Source of the DNA: Asterella californica
Taxonomy: Eukaryota > Streptophyta > Marchantiopsida > Marchantiales > Aytoniaceae
DNA: 64,000 nucleotides
Assembly (NCBI GenBank): GCA_036924285.1
Contig: JAYKYS010000004.1
Span: 29,606,001 to 29,670,000 of the forward strand
Reading direction: 5' to 3'
Shown here: positions 10,971-20,703 of the stretch, one piece after another
Layout of the letters: every line of letters begins with the position of its first letter
Numbering within the stretch: the first letter of the stretch is position 1
Translations under genes and position numbers: made by a program
Notes under the pieces: generated by a model
Databases searched by the model: none
What the model saw: only the letters and a program-made list of their open reading frames with translations
What the model was told of the DNA's origin: nothing

Positions 10971-11156
10971 TGTACCCGAAAGAGAAATAAAGAATAAGAA
11001 CAGAAAATTTTGTTATTATTTATCTGAACATAGCAGATAAGGAACAGAAAATCAATACATAAAAGTAAGTCTTTCTTATGGATGGCGCGTCGGATTTTTT
11101 AATTATTTGAAGATTTTGCACGAAGTAGTTACCAGCAAAAATTCTTTTTTTTTACC

Positions 11157-11229
11157 TATCGGAAGAGGGATTTGAACCCCCGTGTGCGAATTATGATCCC
11201 GCTGTTCTACCCTACTAAACTATTCCGAC
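11157..11229 (-). tRNA. tRNA with CAU anticodon, organelle type, complete cloverleaf
   Basis: The 73-base minus-strand sequence folds fully. The acceptor is GTCGGAA/TTCCGAT (one G-T end pair), the D stem GTTT/GAAC, the anticodon stem GCGGG/TTCGC with loop ATCATAA (anticodon CAT), the variable loop ACAC and the T stem GGGGG/CCCTC with loop TTCAAAT. No CCA is encoded. CAU tRNAs are initiator or elongator Met, or Ile after modification; I cannot tell which. Organelle-derived neighbours suggest mitochondrial or plastid origin. The loop sequence TTCAAAT is usual in organelle tRNAs. Confidence 0.75.
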
Positions 11230-12870
11230 ATGCACTTTCGTCAGGTATCAATGGCCTTCCTCCGACGTTTTTTTCTTTATTCAAATCGCATATGTTTCAA
11301 CTGGACATAAGAAAGACTCTAGCCGAAATGCAAACATTTCGAGATTTTAATAAGATAAAGAAAGGAGTCGATTCATGTCTAGGTTCATTCGTTACAATGA
11401 GTCGTCAAGTCATTTCCGGCCTTCGGCCCTTGCACATTAACATAATAAGAATATTTTTCTATTTAAGAAAATTCCTCAAATACCTAAAAGAATAAAAAGA
11501 GAAGCTATTTGCTTCACCCCTCCTGTTACATCGATTTAAATTTTTAGATAATGGATTTTTTTAGGAGAAATTATAGGAAAAATATATATATTATATACTT
11601 TTGAATCTTACTCATCAAATGACACTTTGTCTATGTTTATGAGCTTGATTATTTCTCGATGAGGGCGCGAGAGGACGCATCACAAAAAAATATTTTGTTT
11701 TTTCAGCGGCAACCACCGGAATATTACAAAACGATTTAAAAACTTTGCTAAACAGGGTCTTGGGGTCCAAGACCACTGCACATCGAAGGAGGGGGGCGGG
11801 GAGTGAAGGCCTAGCCATCCAAACTTTAACCATTTCTCCTTCTTTTGTCTGGCCAAGTTGTTTTGTCTCCGGATTATGCAGGGAGAGGCACGGAAGCCTT
11901 CAAGTATCAATGGCCTTCCTCCGAACCGTACGTGCAAGATTTCATCGTATATAGCTTTCCGAGTGAATCCACGGGCTCTAGAAGGCCGGCCGAGCTTTTG
12001 ACCTGGATTATCAGTGGCCTGATTCCCTTTGATATATCTATATCTCAACTCTATTTTTGTCAGCCGGACTGGAATTGCAAAGTTTGAAGAACGATCAAGT
12101 TTATTTCACTCCGATCAAACCAACTTGGTTCGCGGAGTGCTTCTGTAAATGAGATCATCGTAATTCTTTTTCTTTCTTTCACTCGGACAACAGAATGCAT
12201 AGAATCAAGACTGCGGGTCTGTCTTCCCGAAGCAGTCAAACCGACCGACGACATATGTCTCTATGTCTTACGAATAGAATATACAATACAGCATCTTTGC
12301 GCAACCCACAAATCATATTTGATTATCTGGAGCTCATGTGGAGGCACCTACGGCTAGATCTGTAATCTTGGTAGGAATTATTTTAAACTCGACTATCTCT
12401 TAGGAGGGAAGACGATATTCTTTGAAGAAGCCAATGCCCTAAGGTTTCTCTATGAGTTTTCATTGCTTTCACCTCTTTTTCGAGCCGCGAAATTTTTCAG
12501 GACGTTCGGATGTTATTTTTGTCCTTACGTGTTGAAGATTACTGCAAGGTTTAGGAATTATAATTAATCAAATAATTCCAGAAGGAGGTCCAAGGGATCT
12601 TTCGACGGGATTAATCTGCGCTTAATCAGGAGCCATCTCGGTATTTCTTTATTTATTTCTTGAAATTGAGTGTCTCCAGCTTGTCTTGTAGAACTAGCAC
12701 GCAGGCCGTCCGTGTTCTCGAAGGCACTCTTTTCTTTCAAAAAGACCTTGGTTCAGGACAGGAGATGTCACAATGAATGGCCTCGCCAATATTCGGTAAA
12801 GCATTATCTGACCCTTAGTTCTTCGGTTAATTGATATTAGATGAAGTTTCTATGCTGCCTACTTGTATGT
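11230..12870. other. Organelle-like patchwork with group II intron motif
   Basis: A 20-base word, tatcaatggccttcctccga, occurs at 11246-11265 and again at 11905-11924. The second occurrence runs into gaaccgtacgtgcaag (11921-11936), the conserved gaaccgtacgtg motif of organelle group II introns. Further on I recognise nothing firmly. The composition and the neighbours suggest mitochondrial or plastid intron and spacer DNA. Frames at 11172-11495 and 11680-12048 are not convincing as genes. Base 12783 is T in copy 1 and C in copies 2 and 3. Equivalent stretches are 34827-36467 and 58424-60064. Confidence 0.4.
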
Positions 12871-12926
12871 ATTTCCGGTGGAGCAGTGAAATGCGTAGAG
12901 ATCGAACCTCCGCAACGGCGCAGAGG
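12871..12926 (+). pseudogene. rrn16: 16S rRNA fragment, plastid type
   Basis: The block beginning atttccggtggagcagtgaa and continuing atgcgtagagatc is the universal 16S segment near E. coli position 690, in its plastid form. The following bases still show a decayed caacggcg. Only about 56 bases remain. Confidence 0.75.
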
Positions 12927-12933
12927 CAAAAAG

Positions 12934-12986
12934 AGGGATAATTAGCTGAGTTGGTAGAGTGCCTCGTTTACACTGAGAGAGTCTAC
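12934..12986 (+). pseudogene. trnV-UAC: trnV-UAC-like fragment without intron
   Basis: The sequence runs from agggataattagctgagtt through ggtagagtgcctcgtttaca to gagtctac. This follows the 5' three-quarters of plastid tRNA-Val(UAC), with the anticodon TAC in loop TTTACAC. The T arm is lost. The plastid gene normally has a group II intron in the anticodon arm; here the two exon sides are joined. Remembered family sequence only; a different tRNA is possible. Confidence 0.5.
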
Positions 12987-13002
12987 ATGTCCAATAGAAC
13001 TA

Positions 13003-13200
<198 letters not shown>

Positions 13201-13282
13201 GGTGACGCCTGTCCAGTGCTGGAAGGTTAAGGAAGTTGGTGACCTGATGACAGGGAAGCCAGCGATTGAAGCCCCGGTAAAC
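13201..13282 (+). pseudogene. rrn23: 23S rRNA fragment (domain IV), plastid type
   Basis: Blocks ggtgacgcctgtccagtgct, ggaaggttaaggaagttggt and gaagccccggtaaac are in the order of plastid 23S rRNA domain IV. The expected continuation (cggcggccgtaac) is replaced after 13282, so the scrap ends there. A few substitutions show decay. Confidence 0.85.
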
Positions 13283-13849
13283 TAAGACTAGCAGTTTATT
13301 ATTACGATAGGTGCCAATCAGATTGAAAGTTCATAGCAATAAGTGGAGTTCTGACAAGTGCCTCACATATGGAGGCCCTAAGTGAATCGGCATCTAGTAT
13401 GTCATACGATTCCTCATCGCATTGACAAATTTTCAAAATGACTAATTCGGTTTTCCATGTTGGCAAGAGCACGGTGTCCTTAGTGGAGGTCTACTCAAAA
13501 GGCTGTTCGGCACTACAGAGGCTCCGCGCTCTCTAGGCATCGACGGAGAGCGTTCTTGTAGTACTCTGTTATCGTCGATCTAAGCCATCTAGGGCGAACT
13601 GGCAGAGCTTTATCGTATCGCACTATTTTGTCTTATATTCAATATTGGTTTTTACCTGCGTGTATTATAGTCAATACTAAGTAAATTATAAACTACTTAT
13701 GTTTATTTTTCATTCGCTTCATATTAGCTTGAACAGTCTCCGGATGTCTTGAGACATGCAGCTATGGTAGAGGCGAGGTCAAAGGGTTCTACAAGCTAAA
13801 GAAGTATCCTTCGGACCCAAAAAAATGCACTCGACCTGTCGGTTTAAAA

Positions 13850-14109
13850 AATATATATATATTTTGGCTGCCATCAGAATGTCGTCGGCGTAGCGACACG
13901 CACGAGGATCTTGAACCTGTAATTCATCATCTCGAGTACGCAAAAGCCTCGTAGGTGATCTTAACAGAACTTCTTCGGGAGAGTCCTCCGAGACTCGAGT
14001 GGAAGCCCCCTACCATGCTTTGTGCTCTAGTAGAAAGTGCTTCATGCAAAATATATGGGTTTCTCAGAACCTCCAAGAAAAACGTTGATTCATCAATTTC
14101 GAGAGACAT
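13850..14109 (-). pseudogene. Possible reverse-transcriptase fragment
   Basis: On the minus strand, VQDPRACRYADDILMAAKIY (about 13925-13866) has the YADD box of reverse transcriptases, in the RYADD context common in group II intron maturases. The upstream frame 14109-13927 is offset by one base and ends in two stops. Only one motif supports this, so treat it as weak. Neighbouring organelle scraps favour an intron maturase over a LINE. Confidence 0.35.
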
Positions 14110-14516
14110 GGTCCACGCCCCCCATGGAATGATGGTCAGTATAAGGTCTCAGCTGCTCGGTCTTGGCCGGAATGGCTTCCCCAATCGTAGATGTTTTAGC
14201 TCCCCTGGGGCTTTTTCAGTTTTTTTCAGTTTTTTCCTTTTATATACAAACTTGCATGATCACGAATATTATCTGTTCTTGTACGTTCTCGGCAAAGGTG
14301 AAACACCAGCCGGCTGTACTTAGGCGCATTAGTAATATATTACGGCACCGAAAGTGTGAAAATCTTGTTTTAAAAAATTAAAACTTGGAATTTTTGAAAA
14401 AAATGCTAAACGGAGACATAGATACAAGCACATATATCGAGGTCGTCTTCGGAGCAACTAGCGCAATAGAGGAGAGGGCCGACCAAAGCGATACACTCGA
14501 CCAAAGGGTCCGAGCT

Positions 14517-14600
14517 CCGTTCCACTTGGTACCGTCGGATCACTAAGGCCGACTTTCGTCCCTGCTCGACATGTATGTCTTGCAGTCAAGCTCGCCTTCC
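14517..14600 (-). pseudogene. rrn23: 23S rRNA fragment (domain V), plastid type, antisense
   Basis: Read on the minus strand, it contains gagcttgactgcaagac, gagcagggacgaaagtcggc and cttagtgatccgacggtacc. These are consecutive blocks of organelle 23S rRNA domain V. It lies 1.2 kb from the domain IV scrap but in the opposite orientation, so the rRNA pieces were rearranged. The flanks do not continue the rRNA. Confidence 0.85.
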
Positions 14601-15010
14601 GCGATGCGTCAGCCGCGTTCTTTTGTAGACGTGGTGCTGGCGGCGCTAAGGTCTCGTGACCTTTGGGCCTAAGAAACTGCCGAACAGGTGCTTTTACTAA
14701 GTTATGAAAGTCAATTCGATGACAACAGCCATATTTGCCGTCCAAACAGTTCAAAAATTAGAGAAAAGTTGCGATCGGTTGGATTCATTCGGGACGAAAA
14801 GGCCGCATTCTTGAGTAACTTTTACAAGTTTTTTTTATTAATTCAAAAAAGCTAATGGTAAATATTCGACCTGATGAAATTAGCAGTATTATGCGCGGAT
14901 ACGCCAATTGCTATCAGTTTGTCCGAAACAAAGACCGGGCCATCGCCTATTTGGCTAACATCTTTGACTAACATCATACAAATTGTAAGATTGTAAATCC
15001 ATTACGACCA

Positions 15011-15044
15011 AAATGTTAATGATCTTCTAAGATCATTAACATTT
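15011..15044. repeat. Perfect 16-bp hairpin
   Basis: aaatgttaatgatctt and its exact complement are separated by ct. A looser outer pair, tcatacaaa (about 14974-14982) and tttgtatga (about 15046-15054), encloses it. It recurs at 38608-38641 and 62205-62238. Confidence 0.85.
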
Positions 15045-15084
15045 GGTTTGTATGACGTCGTTACTCGTAACTTGAAAAAAAATG

Positions 15085-15990
15085 TTGTAGCATAGCAATA
15101 GTCATGTTCTTTAGAAACTCTCTTCTTCTATTTAAAATCAACTCCAACAAACATCCAAATCTTGTGATGATCTTTTCTCATAGAAATCTCTTCATTTTTG
15201 TTTCATTGGTCTCTCTCAAAGCTCTAATCTTTATCACTTGGTACAATAGTCAATGAAGATTATAATATATTTATTGTCTCGAGATGTCTTATTAAAAAAT
15301 CATACAAAATCAATATCGCACTTCTCAAATGATCTTAACATTAGAATTCGTCTTAACATAGATGTTCTAGTAGACTTCAGAGTAAATTTCAGAGTAACAC
15401 ATCGCAAGTTTTGAAATAATCTAAACACTCTTTGATAATACTTTTCAATGATGATTCGTATCTAAAATCTTGAAAGTTGTTATTTTATCAACAAAGTGAT
15501 CTCTGTAAATGATACCTTCGTGGAGACTCCTGCATTAGTTTGAAAACTTTCTTCTAACCAATTGCTCCCTTTAGTAAACAATTTGCTCTTTGATGAAATA
15601 AAATTCTTTTCATCATGGTGTAAGGTTTGCATCTTTGATCAATGCTTTACGTTCTCAAGTATGCATACTTTCTGAGAAAAACTATCTGCAAAGAAACTCC
15701 AAATTTTCTTGTACTCGTCTAATACATCTTAGTGCTTGTGATGATCATCACTTGCTCGTCTGAAACTGAATCATCAAACAATTTTTTCTCTCATCGTCAT
15801 AAGTTCTCGACAAGTGATCAACATTTGTATAGTTTTTCATTGGTCTATCTTCGATAACACAATTGTATTTTGTTAGAATGATCTTTCAACGAGCAATACG
15901 ACTTTCGACATTGAGTTTATTAAAGATATACTTTAAAGCTCTGTGATTTGTGACTAGAGAAAATTTCTCTCCTAACAAGTAATATAAAAA
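15085..15990 (-). pseudogene. Old Ty3/gypsy pol relic (RNase H and integrase)
   Basis: The frame is broken many times but the domain order is clear on the minus strand. YLLGEKFSLVTNHRALKYIF (about 15983-15924) is the RNase H segment, and HLSR near 15810 its end. A degraded C-x2-C zinc region (CDYFKTCDV-like) lies near 15400-15430. FEKCDIDFV (about 15329-15303), an IDY segment near 15255 and RFGC near 15160 mark the integrase core. It is more decayed than the chromovirus next door and of a different sequence type, so it is an older insertion. Confidence 0.7.
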
Positions 15991-16559
15991 AAAATTCAAT
16001 CTAGAAATCATAACTAATCTTTCTCGTCCAGTCACGAAATAATTCTCCGTGGTGTCGGGTTACATGACATTCCATACAGCGAAACAGATCTCCAAAATAC
16101 ACTCGAGTGATATTTCCACAAGAGGCTGCAAACTCGAGCTTATCAAGCTGAGAACAAGCTAAGTTAAAGTTGAGCTAGACAAGCTACCCCTTAGCTTAAG
16201 TTAAACTATCACTTTGAAAAGATTGAAAATACCAAAATGCAAAGTTTGTTAAGGAGAGTGACCTCGTGCTTTCAATTGTGAGAAATAACGTTCTATGCAA
16301 TAGTTAATGCAATTTATAAAGTGTCAAAATTGTGAAAAAGAGAAATTTGTCGATTTTGGCTCGTGATTTGGATCCATAATCTGAAGGTACAAGTGCGTAA
16401 GTGTTAGTGAGTATTATAGTTTTGACTCTTGATTCATAAAAAATGGAGTTATACAAAAAAGTTGACGAAGAAATAATTAGTAAAGAATGTAGAAATAACT
16501 TATTTTAGGTGTACGATGAGGCTCTAGAGTGAACTCAAACTCGAATGCCCGTGGTGGTG
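15991..16559. other. AT-rich flank between gypsy relic and chromovirus LTR
   Basis: Contains repeated agctt/aagct words near 16130-16200 and no frame of note. The inner end of the LTR to the right probably lies in this stretch, but I could not place it. Confidence 0.4.
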
Positions 16560-16570
16560 CATTCGCAGCC

Positions 16571-16579
16571 TTTATATAG
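16571..16579 (-). promoter_or_regulatory. TATA box of chromovirus LTR
   Basis: Minus-strand CTATATAAA followed by GG lies about 130 bp downstream of the heat-shock-element array in the direction of the element. It recurs at 40168-40176 and 63765-63773. Confidence 0.6.
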
Positions 16580-16710
16580 TGAGAGGAATAGTACATGATA
16601 AGCTTTCGGTCAATGCTCATCTCTCACGCGGATCGCTGATGTGGCTTACATGCAGCCTTAGATCTAGAACAACATCTAGAGGTTCAGAATGAGCCACGTA
16701 GAAGGCTCGC

Positions 16711-16869
16711 TGGAAAGTTCTAGAAGCTTCTTTCTAGAAATTTCCTTCTGGAAGCTTCCTGGCTGGAAAGTTCTAGAAGCTTCTTTCTAGAAACTTCCTT
16801 TTGGAAGCTTTCCGGTTGGAAAGTTCTAGAAGCTTCCTTCTAGAAACTTCCTTCTGGAAGTTTCCCGGT
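16711..16869. promoter_or_regulatory. Heat-shock-element array, three 53-bp units
   Basis: Units start at 16711, 16764 and 16817. Unit 1 contains GAAagTTCtaGAAgcTTC (16713-16730), a perfect four-block heat-shock element. It is followed by TTCtaGAAatTTC (16732-16744) and TTCtgGAAgcTTC (16746-16758). The pattern nGAAnnTTCn is the binding site of heat-shock transcription factors, and three alternating blocks suffice for one trimer. The other units keep nearly all blocks. It is palindromic, so it works in either direction. Confidence 0.8.
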
Positions 16870-17028
16870 GGACTTTTGGCGCACTCGTCTATTGGTAGAA
16901 GTACTATTTGCTGCATGTATTCTTCGGCCAACTTAGCCGTAACTAATTCTTATACCAAAGACTTCTACCAAACCAATTTCTCCTCTAGTTGATAAGTAGG
17001 ACTCTACTTATTACAAACCTCCCCCCTT

Positions 17029-17756
17029 TTAAGAAGCAACGTCCTCGTTGCTCAACTGCTGTTCGAAAGCTTGCACTATGAGTGGGGCGTGTGCAAGATT
17101 GGTTGCAGGTTCCCATGTTGCTTCATGTAATGGATAGCCTTTCCATTTGACCAAATAATCTACCCGTTGATGACGAGTCTCACGAACACGTTTCTTTAAG
17201 ATGCGTTCCACTTCAAACTCTTCTTCGCCATCGATAATTTGAGGGAGAGGTCGCGACTCTTGCGAGTTGCCAAATTGAGGAGGTCGTGGTGTATATCGCC
17301 GTAATAAAGACACATGAAAAACCGGATGAATCTTCATGTGAGGTGGAAGTTCGAGTTTATATGCCACTGCTCCAATTCTACGGACAACAGAGAAAGGCCC
17401 GATGAAACGAGGGTTGAATTTACGACTGCCGATCAGAGTAAGGTTGGTTGTGGATAACCAAACTTGATCACCAATCGTGAACTCTTCATGCCGACGGTGT
17501 CCATCGGCATATTGCTTTTGCCGATTCTGAGCAACTTGTAGTTTCACCTTAGCTTTTTCCACTCCTTGTTGAATTCGTGCAACGAATTCATTGACAGCAT
17601 CCACTTTGGTGTTGACTGACGACGTCGTGCTGAATCGTGTCAAACTTGCTGGTGTGAGAGAGTGTTCGCCGTACATGCGATAAAAAAGGCGTTTCACGAG
17701 TGGATGCATTGAGGGAGTTGTTGTAGGCAAATTCTACCAAAGGGAGTAAGGTGTCC
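17029..17756 (-). pseudogene. Chromovirus integrase C-terminus with chromodomain, 5'-truncated
   Basis: The frame 17730-17029 encodes the integrase tail. Its GPY/F module is RFIGPFSVVRRIGAVAYKLE and HPVFHVSLLRRY (residues 108-146 of the frame). A chromodomain follows at residues 170-223 (EEFEVERIL, YLVKWKGYP, ATWEP), the mark of plant chromoviruses that integrate into heterochromatin. Upstream, LLPLVEFAYNNSLNAST is in another frame; a single extra T in the six-T run near 17691-17696 separates them. Gag, protease, RT and the integrase core are absent, cut at the LTR edge at 17757. Confidence 0.85.
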
Positions 17757-18676
17757 TGTAAACCCTCCGCGATCGTCATCCCCCCGATCAACTACCCCCC
17801 GATCTCTTAACCTCCACGATCGTCATCCACGAATCTTCAACATGTCGGGCCTGTCTCTCACTCAAGGGTCACCTCTGATGGCTTTGATGGAAGCACACCA
17901 TGAACTTGAAGGGAAAATGCTGAGTTCACTCATTCATACACCCACAAACTTATCAACTAAAAATCTCCTTAAACACATCAACTAAAATCCTCCATTCTAA
18001 CGACGTCTCTCAAGTTCTCACATGCTAAAAATATCCCACACTCTCTATATTACTCAAGTTGTCATTACGACAATGTGAAAACAAGGATGAGGAGCTCTTC
18101 TCTACTCCTCTATTTATACATTCTAGGTTTTTACTTTGGTACCCTCCGGTAACTCAGCCGTAACTACTTTTACCGAGTTTTACTAAGATATTACTTAAGG
18201 TAAAAGCATTGATCACATGGGCTTTTTACCTTTTCACATGGGCTTATTCCTTCAAAGTCAACAACTTCTAAAAGGATTCTGGAATATTCTCAAGGAATCT
18301 CGAATTTCCACCCCCCTTCTACACTAGGACCCACTAAAAAGGAAACATGTGGAATCTCTTCTTGTTTTTAATGCCCACAAAGTCCACAACTTTAATCCAA
18401 CCACTAATATCAAGTCAAAAAGGAGATAAGGGATACTTTCCACCTCCTTTCTACCTTTTAGACAAGATGACAAGATAGTAGTGCTCACTCTTTAGCAAAT
18501 ATCTGAATTCTGCCAAAAGTACAGCTAAGTTTAACCATAACTAACTTTTAGCTAGTCACGACTAACTTGATACCTCCTTAAAGTACTTTGGCAGCAAATA
18601 AACATTCTCAACACTTAGTTATAACTAAATACCTTACTAATGGACAAACTTCCTATGTGTAACATAGGTCGTTACA
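17757..18676 (-). mobile_element. Apparent solo LTR, 920 bp
   Basis: On the minus strand it begins TGTAACGACC at 18676 and ends GGTTTACA at 17757, the TG...CA ends of an LTR. A TATA box (GTATAAATAGAGG) lies near 18119-18107, with a G/A-rich stretch after it. The flanks are gtgtcc and ggacag, which are complementary rather than a direct duplication. The left flank is integrase and the right flank is gag, so it sits at a junction between two different elements. The call rests on ends and TATA only. Confidence 0.5.
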
Positions 18677-19669
18677 GGACAGAGTTGGGAGAGCTTTATG
18701 CGAGCTTTGAAGGAGGAGTACTACACTGAAGACTCAGAGAGGGTGACCAAGAGAACATTCTTGGAGTGGGTGGTGAAGCCTAACAAAGGTTTGTCTGTAA
18801 ATGAGTTTTTAAGGGAGTTTGATCGTCAATATGCTCAGCTTTCTAGGACAGATAAGCTTACACTAGAGGTTGAGAAGACCGAGCTTTTCCTACAAGCAGC
18901 GGACGTGACTATTCAGGAGAAGCTTGAGCTGTTGCTGGAAGACAAGAGTGAGGAGAGAGGATTGAAGACTGATTGGAAGGAGGTTGAAGAGGCTGTCTCT
19001 TTGCTGACCAAGAGACAGAGAAGAAGGGACAAGGTGGTGGTAAGTGAAGCAGCACCTCTGATAATTCCTGTCAAGCAGTTGCCTACTAAGCCTGCTTTGG
19101 TAATTGCTAGAGAGGAAGACTCACGGCTTGATGAGTTGATTAAGGGTATGAAGGAGCTTAAGCTTAAGCTCACTAGGTTAGAAGAGAAGGAGCATAATAT
19201 ACAGCCTGCTATGCAGAGACCTCAGATGAGGGAAGGCTTTGTTCATCGTTGTATATGGTGCGATAGCCTAGACCATGTAAGAAGAGATTGTGGAGAGTTT
19301 TCAGATGCATTGAGGAAGGATCTTATCTTCTTCAAAGATGGTAAGATCCATTTGAGAGAGACTGGGATGATGTTGGGAACCAACTTTGGCAAGGGTGGTA
19401 TGAAGAGACTTGTGAATGATATATCAGCATCACATGTTGTTTCTCTTGTGAATGCTGCTACGTGTGGAGTGAAAGTGGAAATGGAGAGAGAGAAAGGGAC
19501 TATTGGGTTGTGGTCAGATGTAATGCGGTCCGTAGTTAGAACAGAGCTAGACAAGGATGTGCTACGAAGGGTTGGCAACTCAATTAGAGAAACTACAGGA
19601 TGGAATGACCCTGTGGATACTATGTCAGTGCATGCTTATGTTGCAAGAAGTCAGCATGAAGCTCTATAG
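18677..19669 (+). pseudogene. Ty3/gypsy Gag, 5'-truncated
   Basis: The frame is open from the LTR edge at 18677; the first ATG (18698) gives 323 residues and is probably not the true start. The N-terminal part (residues 20-110) has the helical, charged pattern of retrotransposon gag (FLREFDRQYAQLS). A coiled-coil-like stretch lies at 143-166. A zinc knuckle CIWCDSLDHVRRDC (C185, C188, H193, C198; C-x2-C-x4-H-x4-C) follows. It ends at TAG 19667-19669; protease continues in another frame. Confidence 0.75.
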
Positions 19670-20703
19670 AAGAAAAACGCAGGAGGGAGGATGCAGGTGA
19701 GGCTTCTACAGCCAAACGACCTGCTACAAGGAGTGAAATGGCTAGACCAGATGCAAGGCAGGAGACAACACCTACTCGGGAGGAGACTATGGAGGATCTA
19801 CCATCTACAACACCAAAGGAGAAGGAGAGAAGCAAGGAGAAGGGTAAGATGCCTGCATACAAACTTCAGTCTGACATTGAGATTGCTACAGACTTGAAGC
19901 AGGTGTTAGAGAACCGTATCTTGAATGGGAAAGTTGAGTTTACTTTGGGTGAGATTCTTGGGATTGCAAAGCGTGAGTTCCATGAGGTTATCATAGATAT
20001 CATCAAGAGGAAACGTCAGATTTTGGGTGAAGCAACTACGCTTAACGCTCTAGGGACCAAACTGTCGGAGGATGAGGAAGATGAGATTGCTGGTTACTGC
20101 TCTCAAGTATCAGAGGGAAGATCAGATCAGCACGTGAGGTTTGAAGATGAGGTGGAAGCATCGCAGAAGAGCCATTATTCTCACAACCATTGGGCGAGAG
20201 CAACCACAAAGACCTTAGTGAAGCTGGGAGATCTAGAGGAACCTGTGGTGGCATTGATTGATCATGGCTCAGAGATTAATCTGATGTCTAAGGAGCTGTA
20301 CAAGCGTGGGAAGTGGCCTATAGACACCGACCATGGATGGCTTATCCGTGCTGCCAACAACCAGCGAGGAGAACTCTATGGTGCTTGCCCCAACATCAAG
20401 GTAACTGTGGATGACATTAGTGATGTTCAGAATTTCTTTGTGCAAGACATGTCAACCTATCCTATCATTCTAGGACAGCCTTACATTACTGATGTTAGAA
20501 TGGAGACACGAGTTATGGATGATGGTTCAGCCTATGCTAGGATACGTAGTAGAGACGGCAAAAGAGCTGTTCAGTTTTTGACCGTTGCTGCAGAACATGA
20601 GAGGAATCGTGATAGCTTGAGAGACCGTCCACTACCTAAGATTACTCATGAGATTGGAAAGTTTGACCAATCATCTTCTACCAAGTTCTCTTCATGTTTT
20701 TGA
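19660..20703 (+). pseudogene. Ty3/gypsy aspartic protease fragment
   Basis: The frame overlaps the gag end by 10 bases in the -1 frame; the first ATG is 19738 (321 residues). Residues 160-270 form a retropepsin-like domain: VVALIDHGSEINLMS, with D175-H176-G177 in place of the usual D-S/T-G, and the second hallmark YPIILGQPYI. Upstream there is a K/E-rich linker. The frame ends TGA at 20701-20703 and no RT, RNase H or integrase follows, so the element is cut at its 3' side as well. No other stop breaks the domain. Confidence 0.75.

Larger units (their letters stand above)
16560..17015 (-). mobile_element. Chromovirus 3' LTR, U3 and TATA part
   Basis: On the minus strand a purine tract AAAAGGGGGGAGG overlaps the end of the chromovirus frame. 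Two bases later TGTAATAAG begins the LTR (17015). A 53-bp-unit heat-shock-element array and then a TATATAAAG box follow in the right order for a U3 promoter. The LTR end (CA) beyond the TATA box was not found, so the left limit is a minimum. Copy 3 is cut by the window end. Confidence 0.7.

Noticed and set aside
16090..16560. Exact inner end of the chromovirus LTR and a primer-binding site
   Set aside because: No TG/CA end or tRNA-complementary stretch could be placed with confidence, so the boundary was left open.
16711..16869. CRISPR array or ordinary minisatellite
   Set aside because: Units are contiguous with no spacers, and the internal pattern is the GAA/TTC alternation of heat-shock elements rather than arbitrary repeat sequence.
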